Shown: positions 22,574 to 33,496, counted from the stretch's first letter. The stretch is DNA of 64,000 bases from Liquidambar formosana (GCA_039720395.1 CM077832.1:17641850-17705849); one strand, 5' to 3'. The notes: generated from the sequence alone by a model not told the origin. Numbers and translations: made by a program.

Positions 22574-24640
22574 TTACACATAATACTTCTTCAATTGATC
22601 CAAATTGGTAGGGCGAGCGAACTCAATTCCATCCAAATCCATGAGGCGAACAGCCCCTGCTGGTAATATCTCCTTGATAACATACGGGCCACCCCAACTT
22701 GGCTTGAACTTCCCTTGTGGATCAAAAATTGGAGCTCTGATTTCTTTCAACACCAAATCCCCTGTCTTCAAACCTCGGTCTCTGACATGCTTGTTGAATG
22801 CTCTCGCAACCCTTCGCTGATATCCCTGCACATGATACAAGGCCCTCAATCGCCTTTCATCGAGCAATGCCAGCTCATCATAACGGTTCTTAACCCAATC
22901 TGCTTCTGCTATCTGACTTTCCACAGCAACTCGTAATGACGGTACCTCCAACTCAATAGGCAAAACAGACTCCATCCCATACACCAAGGAATAAGGGGTA
23001 GCCCCTGTTGACGATCTCACAGATGTTCTATAGCCCCACAAGGCTAATGGCAACTTCTCATGCCAATCAGTGTAGGTGTCAGCTGTTTTCTGTAATATCT
23101 TCTTAACATTCTTGTTGGCGGCCTCCACTGCTCCATTAGTCTGCGGGCGATAAGGGGAGGATAAATGGTGCACTATGTTGTATTTCTGCAAAAGCTCCTT
23201 GGTTTCTTTCTGAAAGTGCTGACCATTGTCTGAAATGATCTCATGGGGTACCCCATACCTGTAGATGATGTTGAGCTGTATGAACTGTGCTACCTTCTTG
23301 GCGTTCAGGGTCTTGAAAGATGCTGCCTCTACCCACTTAGTGAAGTAATTGATAGCTACCAAGATGTACTCATGCCCATTGGAGGCTTTCGGCTTAATCT
23401 GTCCAATTATATCTATCCCCCACACTGCAAACGGCCAAGGCGACGACATGCTTGTCAAAGGCATGGAAGGCAAGTGTTGTCCATTAGCAAAGACCTGACA
23501 TTTGTGACACTTCTTAACATGTGCATGGCAATCTCTCTCCATTGTAGACCAATAGTAGCCCAACCTCATGATTTTCTTAGCTAGCATATAACCATTCATG
23601 TGCGGTGCTCCAACTCCTTCATGGATTTCACTAACAAGACGTTCGGCTTCTTCCTCAGTGACACACAACAGATGGACCCCATCGTATGACCTTCGGTATA
23701 GCTTTCCTCCACACAAAACATAGTGACTCGCTAGCCTCCTCAGTGTTCTCCTATCAATGCGGGTTGCTCCTTCAGGATACTCCCTTTCCTCGATGAATTT
23801 CATGATATCATAGTACCAAGGATGGCCATCTTTCAACTCTCCTTCTCGAATAGAACAGCAATACACAGGTTTTTCTCTACATTCTATCACCAACGGTTTT
23901 ACATTCCCACCATCCGGGATTTCCACCATGGAAGCTAGAGTTGCCAAAGCATCGGCGAACTGATTCTTATTTCTTGACAGATAATTGAACTCTATTTCCA
24001 CAAATTCTTTAGTCAAGGCTTCTAAGTATGCATGATATGGCAGCAGCTTCTCATCACGAGTCTTCCACTCTCCCTTTATCTGGCAGATAATCAGTGCTGA
24101 ATCTCCGAAAACCTCTAACTCTTTGATCCCCAATTCTAGTGCAGCTTCCAACGCAAGGATGCAGGCTTCATACTCAGCAATGTTGTTGGTTGCTTCAAAC
24201 CCTAGCTTAACTGCCAAGGGTGTAAATGCTTCTTCAGGTGAAACCAACAGAACTCCTATCCCATACCCTCTCTTATTTGCAGCTCCATCGAAGTATACCT
24301 TCCAAATCTTCTTTCCAATCTCCAGGACATCCTCATCGGGAAATTGGTCATTAAATTGTTCTGATGACGCCACAGGGCAGCTAGCCAAGTAATCTGCAAT
24401 GACACTTCCTTTTACTGACTTCTGGGTTACATACTTTATGTCGAATTCATTGAGAAGAATTGACCAATGAGCAGTTCTGTAGGACAAGACCGGCCTTTCT
24501 ATCAGGTACTTCAGTGGATCCATTCGGCTTATCAAGAAAACCTCATACGACATCATGTAGTGACGGAGTTTCTGAGTTGCCCATACCAAAGCCACACAAG
24601 CCTTCTCTATGGCATTGTACTTCACCTCATAGTCTGTCAT
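22574..24640 (-). CDS. pol: Dual RNase H and integrase of Pol
   Basis: Follows RT after a frameshift, with the first ATG at 24640. Residues 1-95 are the retroviral-type RNase H/connection (MTDYEVKYNAIEKACVALV). Residues about 110-245 are a second, archaeal-type RNase H (VYFDGAANKRGYGIG, NIAEYEACILALEAAL, FGDSALIICQI, FADALATLAS), giving the D-E-D-D set. Two RNase H domains are diagnostic of the Tat lineage. Integrase follows: an HHCC finger (HMNGYMLAKKI...CHAHVKKCHKC), then DDE with GIDIIGQIK, ISDNGQHF and NGAVEAANKN, and a basic C-terminal fold (GDLVLKEIRAP, PYVIKEILPAG). It ends at a TAA (22576-22574) and faces the antisense gene 2 tail to tail. Confidence 0.93.
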   Translation of the reverse strand: MTDYEVKYNAIEKACVALVWATQKLRHYMMSYEVFLISRMDPLKYLIERPVLSYRTAHWSILLNEFDIKYVTQKSVKGSVIADYLASCPVASSEQFNDQFPDEDVLEIGKKIWKVYFDGAANKRGYGIGVLLVSPEEAFTPLAVKLGFEATNNIAEYEACILALEAALELGIKELEVFGDSALIICQIKGEWKTRDEKLLPYHAYLEALTKEFVEIEFNYLSRNKNQFADALATLASMVEIPDGGNVKPLVIECREKPVYCCSIREGELKDGHPWYYDIMKFIEEREYPEGATRIDRRTLRRLASHYVLCGGKLYRRSYDGVHLLCVTEEEAERLVSEIHEGVGAPHMNGYMLAKKIMRLGYYWSTMERDCHAHVKKCHKCQVFANGQHLPSMPLTSMSSPWPFAVWGIDIIGQIKPKASNGHEYILVAINYFTKWVEAASFKTLNAKKVAQFIQLNIIYRYGVPHEIISDNGQHFQKETKELLQKYNIVHHLSSPYRPQTNGAVEAANKNVKKILQKTADTYTDWHEKLPLALWGYRTSVRSSTGATPYSLVYGMESVLPIELEVPSLRVAVESQIAEADWVKNRYDELALLDERRLRALYHVQGYQRRVARAFNKHVRDRGLKTGDLVLKEIRAPIFDPQGKFKPSWGGPYVIKEILPAGAVRLMDLDGIEFARPTNLDQLKKYYV

Positions 24641-24648
24641 CTTCTTGC

Positions 24649-25945
24649 TTAAATGGCATTCTCCCTTTTCGACCCCTCAAGGTACTGAGCTAGCATAGCT
24701 CCCGTCGCGGTTTCAGTGACCGTCAAGTATAACAATAACGGTTCACCTTGTCGCGGGGGAACTAGAATTGGTGGATTACTCAAATACCTTTTAATAGTTT
24801 CAAAGGCTTCTTGACATTCTTCATTCCATACCTTCGGCACACCCTTCTTAAGCAACTTGAAAATCGGTTCACACACCATGGTCAAATTACCAATGAACCT
24901 GCTTATGTACTGAATTCTCCCCAAGAACCCTCGAATCTGCTTCTCTGTGCTAGGCGGCTCCATCCCCACAATGGGCTTGATTTTTCCCGGATCAACCTCA
25001 ATTCCTCTCTGAGTAATCATGAATCCTAATAGCTTGCCTGCAGTGACACCAAAAGCGCATTTCTGAGGATTCAACCGCAAGTTGTACTTCTTTGCTCGCT
25101 CTAGGAACCTTTCCAGTGCCCTGAAGTGTCCTTCTCGATCCACGGACTTCACGATCATGTCGTCCACATATACTTCCGCCTCCTTATGGATCATGTCGTG
25201 CAGCAATGTTGTAGCAGCTCTCTGATAGGTAGCCCCGGCATTTCTCAAACCGAACGGCATCACTTTGTAACAATATGTTCCCCACTGTGTGATAAAGGCT
25301 GTTTTTTCCATATCTTGCGGCGCCATCTTTATCTGATTGTATCCGGAAAACCCATCCATAAAAGAGAGGAGCGCATGTCCTACAGTACTATCTACCAATA
25401 CATCAATGTGGGGCAAAGGAAAATCATCCTTAGGGCTTGCTGCATTAAGGTCTCGAAAATCCACACACATCCTCACTTTTCCATCCTTTTTAGGCACGGG
25501 CACTATATTGGATAACCATTCCGGATACTCCACAACCTGCAGGAACCCCGCATCGAGTTGCTTGGTTACTTCTTCCTTTACCTTCAATGCCCACTCGGGT
25601 TTCAATCTTCTCAATTTTTGCTTTACCGGCTTTTTAAGGGGATTGGTGGGGATGAAGTGCTGCACAATGTCTGGATCTATGCCGGGCATGTCTTCATAAG
25701 ACCATGCAAAGGCCGTTATGTTGGCCTTTAGGAGGGCTATCAGCTTTTCTTTTTCAAGTGGTGAAAGGGTTATCCCAATTTTAATTATCTTTGGCAATTC
25801 ATTTGTCCCTAAATTGATTGATTCCAATTCATCCATGTTAGGTTCGGTGACACCCCTTTTCCTTCGCTCGACGAGCTCCGGGGGAACGTCATTCCTAGGA
25901 TCTATATCCATGCCATAAATATCCATAGAAGAGAGAAAGGAAACA
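24649..25945 (-). CDS. pol: Reverse transcriptase domain of Pol
   Basis: Synthesises element cDNA. All core RT motifs are present: WLSNIVPVPKKDGKVRMCVD, SFMDGFSGYNQIKM with the first catalytic Asp, MPFGLRNAGATYQR, and YVDDMIVKS with the catalytic Asp pair, followed by the connection/thumb (LGFMITQRGIEVDPGKI). The natural start is the intron acceptor at 25946, not the ATG at 25977. The frame stops at TAA 24651-24649, directly before the RNase H domain resumes two frames over with SKKMTDYEVKYNAIEKA. Comparison of the flanking codons suggests a loss of about seven bases near 24645-24650. The lesion disconnects RT from RNase H and integrase. Confidence 0.92.
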
Positions 25946-26125
25946 CTGCAAGCAAACCATGTATAAAAGAAACACACTTCATTAAAGGATCAAACAAAAA
26001 GACACAAACTTGAAAAGGAAACAAAATTTGGTGCCACAACTATGAAACGACTCCTAACTCCACAAAGTGGGATAGGCGGACACACTTTATTGAAAGCAGG
26101 AAAGACTTCTAACTAAGGAACCTAC
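25946..26125 (-). other. Putative 180-nt intron between protease and RT
   Basis: On the minus strand the donor is GTAGGT (from 26125) and the acceptor is TTTGCTTGCAG (ending 25946). The exon ends join in frame, bridging the stop at 26124-26122. Ogre elements are known for an intron exactly here; splicing would separate Gag-Pro from Gag-Pol production. Not tested on RNA. Confidence 0.7.
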
Positions 26126-27456
26126 AAGCTACTATCAGGCAGGTCATGATCTTCCTCTTCAAGGATCTCTGCAATGGCTCCATCTTCTAGGTACCAATTA
26201 TGAAGCGGCATGGTTGCATGGTGAATTGACGAATCTTGGCAATCTTCTGTTGCTGACTCCCCCAAAGTAAGAACCATATCTTGGAACATGGTGACCATGG
26301 TTTCAGAATCCATGTGCTCCACCCAGTCTTCTTCTTTCTTCTCCCAATAACTGTCATTGATGGCTTCATCATCCACGATTTCGGCGGTGATTGGATACCA
26401 CTCGGTGAAGAAAATCTCAAATCCTAGGATTCTGATCTTGGTTTTTGGATTGAACATAGGCTCTGGGAACCCACAGTACAGGAAGTCATCTCCCTCCTTG
26501 ATAAAATAGCCATTCAGAGTCGGCCTGTATGGTGAAATCTTAAAGTCTGGCACCCTTCCTTCTGCTCTAGCTTTTCCCTTCTCCTTATTCCTCCTTGTCA
26601 TTTCTGCATAGTCATTCTTAGTGGGCTCATATCCTAACCCAAAAGTGTAGGAAACAACCCGACTTTGAACAGAATGGGGAATTCCTTGTTGGCGACGCCC
26701 TAGGCCCATACCCGGGAAGAAATTCATTTTCCGCATTATCTCACCAACATGTAAATTACCATGGGGACAATAGTCAAGGGGGATCAGTTCTTCCTTTTCC
26801 AACTCCTTTTCAATGCATTGCACATACTCAAACCCCGACAAGGGTATCTCAACTGATTCTGGTTTTATTTCGCATATGGGTACACCCGCCATTTTCAAAT
26901 CATAATCCCCTTGAAGTGTAACAACGGCTCCCTCATGTGGGAACTTTACCTTTTGATGCAATGATGATGGTACAGCCCCAGCGGGATGAATCCAAGGCCT
27001 TCCCAATAATAGATTAAAACATGACGGCACATCCAAGACTTGAAACTCCACTCTGAACTCCGTGGGTCCCATGATTAAAGGTAGAGTGATCACCCCAATT
27101 ACTTCTCTACGGGTATTATCATACGCCCTCACTGTCTGCCCAGATGGAGTGAAATCAGTGGGCCCCAAGCCCAAAACAGTTGCAGTTCTCAAGGGACATA
27201 CATTCAACGCGGAACCATTATCAATCAAGACCGTAGGAACTCTCTTCCCCATGGTATCAACAGTTATATGCAAGGCTTGGGAGTGGCTTGGCCCACTCTT
27301 AGGTAAGTCCGCCTCTGTGAACACTATAGTGGAATTCTTCGGAGCAGGGTTTACTAGATTCACCAATCCCTCAGGGGACAAATCAACCGGAACCTGTATC
27401 TGGTTTAACAACTTCAGCACTGTCTGTCTGTGTTTGTGAGAGGCCATAAGCAAGCC
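26125..27456 (-). CDS. pro: Retropepsin-like aspartic protease with G-patch
   Basis: Cleaves the polyprotein. The active-site region reads VLIDNGSALNVCPL, the DNG variant of the retropepsin D-[ST]-G found in Tat elements. The flap and second conserved region (FNLLLGRPWIHPAGAVPS) follow about 80 residues later. Further on is a G-patch-like segment (MRKMNFFPGMGLGRRQQGI), a glycine-rich RNA-binding motif also found after protease in some retroelements. It begins directly after the TAG at 27459-27457, with the first ATG at 27447. The frame ends at TAG 26124-26122, but a GT at 26125-26124 opens an intron that would remove that stop and join to the RT exon in frame. Confidence 0.85.
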
Positions 27457-28272
27457 CTAGATGGTGATATTGGCATTGGTCTTCTTCAATTGTCGGAGTA
27501 CTTCATCCTCTTCTTCTTGCACATCAAGGCGCTTATCTAACTCACCCAGTGGATTATCAGATTCCAAGTGCGGAGGCTTGAAATGGCGGCCCCCTCTTGT
27601 CATGTGGTCTACTTCTTCATCACTAGCCCATATGTCATCAATTTCATTTGTGTCACCCATCAGGTCATCCCATTCAATCATGTTAATGTCCTCCATCTGC
27701 ACCTCTTCGGGTATATCATCCCAGCCAGTGGGAATTATGGGCTCACTTGGCAATGGATCAGGATAAAGCACATAGTAATCAAATTTCCCCGAAGGTTCTC
27801 CCAATAACCCCACTTGAGGGTCTCCTGCTTCATACCTTTCTCTCAACTGCTGTTGGATGGACTTCTTTGGCAATTGTAGGGTCTTTTGATCAATGAGGTC
27901 TTGAACGACCTTTCTCAACATAGTACAGTCCTCAGTGTCATGGCCGGGTATACCATGGTATTGGCAATATTGATGGGGTGTTTGGGGTCTTGGCTTTGGA
28001 GGGTGAGGTATGATAAGGCCTTGGTTACAGCATTGGTAAAAGGCTTGGGTCAAAGACATGGGTAATGGAGTGTATTGTCTTATGGGTAGGCAAGGTCGAG
28101 ATGGGTCGGCTTCAATGGCATTTATGGAGTTGGATGAATTATGAGAGGGAAGTGGATTTTGAGTGACATTTGGGCGATTTGGTGGAATTGGTGGTGAGAT
28201 GATTTGCTTGTCAAGTAAGTCTTGGATTTCATGCCTAAGGCGATAGCAACGGTTGGTTGAGTGGCCTTTGGC
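27457..28272 (-). pseudogene. Gag nucleocapsid and linker, same frame after the TAA stop
   Basis: Direct continuation of gag. It starts inside a CxFHxxKGHSTNRC module and contains a second one (CQYHGIPGHDTEDC), the RNA-binding knuckle type of Tat-lineage Gag. Each is followed by a helix rich in leucine and aspartate (RLRHEIQDLLDK and MLRKVVQDLIDQ). A long acidic linker leads to TAG at 27459-27457, again in frame, directly before GLLMASHKHRQ. Related elements usually have tryptophan at that place (recalled, not checked), so TGG to TAG is the simplest explanation. Stop-codon read-through as a deliberate gag/pro switch is the alternative. An ATG-initiated product could start at 28059. Confidence 0.8.
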
Positions 28273-29454
28273 TTAGTGGAATTTGCAGTATTCATTCTCA
28301 TTGTAGCTCTTGGGCAATGGGTTTGGTGGTGGTCTTGGGTCGAGAGGTTTCAACAGGCCTCGGCTTTTTAGCTTTTCAAGTACTTTCTCAAGTGGCATAT
28401 GCAGCTCGGTGAATTGGCGAGGTGGGTTGGTGTCATTTAGGGAGATAGGTTGAATGGGTTGGGCTATGGCATTGACCTCGGCATTTTTCCCAGCAAAGTT
28501 CGGCCTGCGGCTCTTTTGGACTTCTTCTGTCTTGATTGACCCATCGGCAATGGCATCCTCAACTTGTGTACCTGCTCCGATAAGAGCCTTGAAATTAGGG
28601 AAGTAGTGAGCAAAGAGGTGCTTGTGATATACCGGCAATAGGTTCTTAACCACCAACTGAATCTGATCTTCCTCATTCGGTCTATCTGCCATTCTCGAGG
28701 CCTTTTGCCTCCACCTTGTAATGAAAGCAGAAAAGGTCTCATTAGCCCCTTGTTTTGTGGTCTCTAGGTCCCTTCTTGTGACATCCACCTCAGTGTTGTA
28801 CTTGTAGTGCTCTGAAAACTCATTACATATGTCCTCCCAAGTTCGGGTTCTATTCTCATCCAAGGCTAGGAACCACTTTAAAGCGGAAGTGGCTAGGGTT
28901 TCATGGAACATTTGGGCCAAGAGTTCATCTGTCGCTCCTCGAGGGTGCATAGCTCGTACATACATTTTCAAATGGGTCTTGGGGCAACCCGTTCCATCAA
29001 ACTTTTCTAATTCGGGCATCTTGAATTGTAATGGAATACGAGCTTGAGGGAACAAAGATAGGGTACGTACATCCACCATGTCATCTGTCCTACGGATTCC
29101 CTTTATAGTTCTCTCCAAGGCTTCTACCTTACTAGCCAATACAGAGTCTGTATCAGAGGTCTTCCCCTTACTTCCCCCTTCTAGGTTAAAAACTTCAGGT
29201 GATTCATTCCCTTTGGGCTGAGTGCTTCCCCCATCATTGGTCTTAGTGCCTTCTCCAGACTGGGTCCCATTTTCGGTGTTATCCCCCGGGGTACGGCCAT
29301 TATTCTGTTCAGGTTCGGACATCTTATGTTGGATATCTTGGGCCATTTTCAATGCTCTCTCGGATACATCAGTGGTGTAATCAAGTTTGGTCATGATAGC
29401 CTTCAAACAAGTCTCAACATCAAAACCCCCTTCTCTAGTTGCTTCATCGGCCAT
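28273..29454 (-). CDS. gag: Gag capsid region (Retrotrans_gag), ends at in-frame stop
   Basis: The structural polyprotein that packages element RNA in cytoplasmic particles. I take the start as the first ATG (29454, MADEATREGG); the frame is open a little further up to a TGA but has no earlier ATG. The acidic, low-complexity N-terminus is followed by the Retrotrans_gag core from about residue 110, with FKMPELEKFDGTGCP, a tryptophan-rich ALKWFLALDE and an FITRWRQKASRM helix. The frame stops with TAA at 28275-28273 inside the first zinc-knuckle-like module (CKFH, stop, AKGHSTNRC). Translation continues in the same frame to 27457 without other stops. The stop is therefore a single-base-type lesion (a CAA or AAA codon would fit), not the natural end of gag. 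Confidence 0.9.
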   Translation of the reverse strand: MADEATREGGFDVETCLKAIMTKLDYTTDVSERALKMAQDIQHKMSEPEQNNGRTPGDNTENGTQSGEGTKTNDGGSTQPKGNESPEVFNLEGGSKGKTSDTDSVLASKVEALERTIKGIRRTDDMVDVRTLSLFPQARIPLQFKMPELEKFDGTGCPKTHLKMYVRAMHPRGATDELLAQMFHETLATSALKWFLALDENRTRTWEDICNEFSEHYKYNTEVDVTRRDLETTKQGANETFSAFITRWRQKASRMADRPNEEDQIQLVVKNLLPVYHKHLFAHYFPNFKALIGAGTQVEDAIADGSIKTEEVQKSRRPNFAGKNAEVNAIAQPIQPISLNDTNPPRQFTELHMPLEKVLEKLKSRGLLKPLDPRPPPNPLPKSYNENEYCKFH

Positions 29455-30180
29455 GTCTGACTGGTTGGTAGAATCAATCTTCACTAAGCGCCCTTGCTGG
29501 TCGCGGATTCAAGCCAGTACGTCTTCTCACTCCTCTAAGAAAGGGAACAATCAGTCTCTCATCCTAAGGGTATGTCCTAGGCTTCCATATTTGTCTCAAT
29601 GACTTCACGCCATATATACTCAATTAGTCCCTTTTAATCCAATCACCTTTACAAGGGTCATGGGTGAAAGGTACGTATTAAGGATATAGGGTGCAAAGGT
29701 CCTCTATTAATTGTCCATTAAGCACATCACAAGCACGGTCATGATATCATTACAAACAATGTGGGTGCATAAGGGTGAAACCATAGTGTCCTACAAGGCT
29801 GTCTATATGGACTAATGATAAGGGTAGGCTGGGGTCCTTCACTTGCTTGAGCAATCTTTATACCTAACCACATGTGGCATCAGGAACGCCGCGTGGGTCC
29901 AGCAGTACGTGATTAACTCATTTAATATACCCAAGGGCAAGCCCAAGGGTACTTGGCAAGAGAGGTTGAGAGCTTTCGCCCCAACTCATGGAATCAGGAA
30001 AACCAAGGTTGAGGCTAGGCCCGTCAGTGGCAAGGGACATCGATCCTAACATGCAAGAGTTTGCGCACACAATGCAATAAATGAAAGCACACAATCAAGC
30101 GGATGCAATGTGATTGATTTTAATTAAACAAAAGAAATTAACTTAGCCCAATCAAATTGTATAGAGTCTAGCCCACAAAT
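29455..30180 (-). other. Leader between primer site and gag
   Basis: About 0.7 kb with no supported gene. Classic Ogre elements have an extra ORF here; this interval is too short for it and its frames are closed. Confidence 0.6.
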
Positions 30181-30197
30181 CCCCAGCGGAGTCGCCA
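30181..30197 (-). promoter_or_regulatory. Primer-binding site (tRNA-Arg-like)
   Basis: On the minus strand, three bases after the 5' LTR, TGGCGACTCCGCTGGGG is complementary to a tRNA 3' end ...CGGAGTCGCCA. That fits a tRNA with acceptor arm GACTCCG, as in plant tRNA-Arg(ACG), the primer usually given for Ogre-type elements. The tRNA identity is from memory and not checked. Confidence 0.75.
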
Positions 30198-32509
30198 GTC
30201 TGTGAACCCCGGAGATCGGGCCCACGAGGGATTGGCGAGAAGATTCGCGCGGGTTTAGGTTTTGAAAAGAAAAGAAAAGGAGTCGCCACCTTATTTTTTA
30301 AAGGAAACAAGGAAAACCCTAAAAAACAGTTTTGTTTTAGGAAAACAAAATAATGACTCCACGTTTAAAAATGGTAAGGCAAATGATCTTTTGGAAACCA
30401 GAGAATTCGGGGATTTGGAGGCTAAGTTACGATATGGGAAGGTTCTAGGCAAAGCCTATAGGCACCCATATCGCCCTAAACGGTCTCTTAATTTAATTGG
30501 GCTAAATCAAAGTCTTAATCACACACAAATCAACAATTATCATCATAAGACAGCATGCATATCATTCATTCATTCATCCATATAGTCAAGTAAATCAAAG
30601 AAAAACAGAAAAAAAGAAAGGGGGAGAGGAAAAAACCTAGGATACTTAGTATCCTAGGGCGGACTTGAACATCACGAAGAGCGCCTACGTACCATGTATG
30701 GAAATACATGGATCAAAGTCCACGTAGTTCGAAAGGGAATAGGGTTATAACCTAATCAAGGCCTATGGTAAACCCTAAGTTTCCTTTCAAGTAAAACATG
30801 GTAAGTTTCCAAAATAAATGATTCCCAAAAGATTTTTGGTAAAATATGGGACTTTGATAAGAAATGGAAACCTTGATTCAAAAGGTATTTTTTATTGAAA
30901 GGAAACTATAGAATCTACCATACCCCTCTATTAGGAAACAACCCTAGGGGGGGGGGGAGAAAGGGAAAGTTTCAAAGGAAGGAAAGAAGGGTGAATTGGG
31001 GCACCCTCACACCCTACTTACCTTAAGCAAAAGCAACTTGTCAAAGTAACCACCCTATTGCATAGGGTAATTACCTTATTTGTAAGATTTCATCTCACAA
31101 TAGCCAAAATAACCACCCCACATTGGTGGGGTAGTTGCACCTGTTGTACTTGTCAAAGCACCTGCAATTTCCATGCAAAACATACCAAAATACCAACCAA
31201 ACAAGCTAGATTCCAAATCAAGCCATTATCATGCCCAAACATGGGCTAACACATGCTCAAAATATCATATCAAGGACAACTAACAGATCTGGACAGAATT
31301 GAAATAAGGTTTAAAATCAACCACAAGTCATGCAACAACATGAATCATAAGCTAACTAAAACCCTAATTCAACCCTACATGCAATGTCATGCAAAAAAAC
31401 ACTAAAATCCACTACCATGAATGCAGAAGAATGTCATAGTTATCAAATATGCAGCACATATATATCAACTATAAAGAAAACACAAAGAAAAACCCTAAGC
31501 TATCATGCTATATGCTACTTTCCTAATACAAGGATGAATGAAACCCTAGAATCACCATTGTGCTCAAAATCACATAAAATAACTCTAAATCATGCAAAAC
31601 TCATTGTGGACATCATTTTAATCATGCATATTAATCAATAGAAGCATCAACACATGATAAAAACACAAGCTTGCACATGAAATATAGCTATTCTAAGTAA
31701 AAACCTAATTTCAGCACAAGAGAAACCCTAAAATTGCAAACATGCATTAACTCACATGGGATAGCATCCTAGCATACTAAACAACCCATAAACATTATCC
31801 TAATCATGCATACTAACTAATAGAAGTAACAAAACACAATAAAAACACAAGCTTCAATATGCACAAGTGTTATTTCATGTAGAAAACCAATTTCAGCACT
31901 AAGGAAACCCTAAAGTCCCAAACATGCAGTAAATCACATGGAATAGCATCCTAGCTTACTAAACAGCCCATGAATATTATCCTAATCATGCATACTAACT
32001 AATAGAAGCAACAAGATATGATAAAGACACAAACTTGAACATGAAATAATGACTATTCCATGTAAAACCCTAGAAAAGACTCTAAAAAAACCCTAAAAAC
32101 ACAAACACTCATAAAACCACATAGAATGACATTATATCATGCAAAACCAGCCATAAACAATATCCTAATAATGTATTCTAAGCATTGGAAGCATCAACAC
32201 ATGATAAAACAATAAGCTTTTAACATGAAGTAATGCAAAGCTATGCAAAAACCCTAGTTTGAATGAAAGAGAGAGAGGGGAAGGGGTATACCTATGGTGG
32301 CTGCTGTAGAGAGTCCTCCTCTTCTTATGTGCTGGAAATTCCTTCCTTCAAGCCTTCAAGCCAAACTCCAGCCCTCCTTTAAGCTTTCTCTCACACTCTC
32401 TCACTCAAAGTTTAGGTTAAACTACCCTAAGGATGGCTGCCATAGCCTCCAATATGCCTCTCACTTCAGAAATTTTGCCTCCCCCCCCCATTGCTGAAGT
32501 ATAAGGGGG

Positions 32510-32517
32510 TATTTATA
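32510..32517 (-). promoter_or_regulatory. LTR TATA box
   Basis: tataaata on the minus strand in the 5' LTR, followed downstream by a leader. It is conserved in place in the other LTR (15020-15027) and in the old copies (6384-6391, 8569-8576), so it is the likely core promoter of gag-pol transcription. Confidence 0.6.
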
Positions 32518-32704
32518 GGGATTGTGGGAAAACCCTCAATGGTTGGGATTAAAACCCTAGGGATTGATCCAAGGGCTCTTAGAGGTTCCCTTGGGGCTCA
32601 AGTAGGTCAAAAAGGGCTGAAATTAGGGTTAAATGGCGGCTAAAGGCGAGCAAATCCGAGGAAATAGGGAAGGAGCCGCGTCAAGGCTCAAAAAAGGAAA
32701 GTGG

Positions 32705-32784
32705 CTCGGGTGACCACCTGGGGCTGGGCGGCTAGCAGCCTGGGCCCAGGCGGCTAGCCGCCCAGGCCTGGGTGGTCACCCGAG
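32705..32784. promoter_or_regulatory. 80-nt GC-rich palindrome in 5' LTR
   Basis: CTCGGGTGACCACC begins it and GGTGGTCACCCGAG ends it. The two 40-nt arms meet at GGGCCC with only a few mismatches. It lies 188 bp upstream of the LTR TATA box. The same structure precedes both antisense genes. Confidence 0.8.
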
Positions 32785-33491
32785 GCCTTGTCAGCTTATG
32801 CCCATATTTGACCCCTTCGGCTTCCAAATGCGTTTCGGGGTTCAAATTAACTCCGATTTTGACGAAACGAAAGCCAAAACGACCGTGTTTCGAAGGGGAA
32901 TGTAATTTGAGTCACTTGAGGGAAAGAAACCCTAGCCATGGGTGCATGGTTGGGCCCTACAAAGGTGGTTAACCGCTATGCCTCACCATCGCTTATCTTA
33001 GGTATGCACATAGGGTCGCACCGAATGCTTTCCAATTCGAAATTCAACCTCCCTAAACACATTTGGGGATGAAATTAAGACCAATCAAGGTCAAATGAGT
33101 AGTCATAGAGTGAAAATCATGAACCAATTCGGGCTATCCCGAAGTAGGTCTTTTAGCCAACCTAGGCCTTGTTGAGCCATTCTAATCCCGAACCTTCAAT
33201 TCATCGAATCGAACTCACAAATACCTCAAATACAACCATATGAACTCCAGTTGGCAACTTGGAGATCATTTCAAGGTCAAATGGAAAGTTTGTGACCAAA
33301 AAGACGATTATGCCCCTCAAGTCACAAAAGTTCTTATTAACCCTCAAGATCAACTCCAAATCGAACCAAAATTCATACACACCATCCTTAGGACCCTGGA
33401 AACTCAATGCAAAAGACTAGACTCAAAAAGGAAGCAAAAAGACACATGCAATGACAAACCCTAGCTAAGGTGACAAAAATGGGGTGTGACA

Positions 33492-33496
33492 GATAT
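33492..33496. other. Target-site duplication GATAT (right)
   Basis: Five bases directly after the LTR end GTGTGACA, identical to 12704-12708. Confidence 0.9.

Larger units (their letters stand above)
12709..33491 (-). mobile_element. Complete Tat-lineage (Ogre/Retand-like) LTR retrotransposon, 20,783 bp
   Basis: Two LTRs (12709-16001 and 30201-33491) begin TGTGAACCCC and end GGGGTGTGACA on the plus strand. The host direct repeat GATAT lies at 12704-12708 and 33492-33496. Coding order on the minus strand is gag, protease, RT, RNase H, second (archaeal-type) RNase H, integrase. The dual RNase H, the large LTRs, the PBS matching a tRNA-Arg-like 3' end and an intron between protease and RT place it in the Tat lineage, near Ogre. 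The 6.6 kb between integrase and the 3' LTR carries two plus-strand genes. By eye the LTRs differ by about a dozen substitutions and two small indels, so the insertion is recent. Gag-pol nevertheless has two in-frame stops and one frameshift. Confidence 0.95.
30201..33491 (-). repeat. 5' LTR of the Tat-lineage element
   Basis: 3,291 bp, nearly identical to 12709-16001. Visible differences include a 3-nt indel near 32333 (gtgctggaa against gtgctgctggaa), a one-base change in G-run length and about a dozen substitutions. Confidence 0.95.

Noticed and set aside
30181..30200. Host tRNA gene near the 5' LTR
   Set aside because: Only the 3' end complement is present, at the exact primer-site position; no tRNA body follows.
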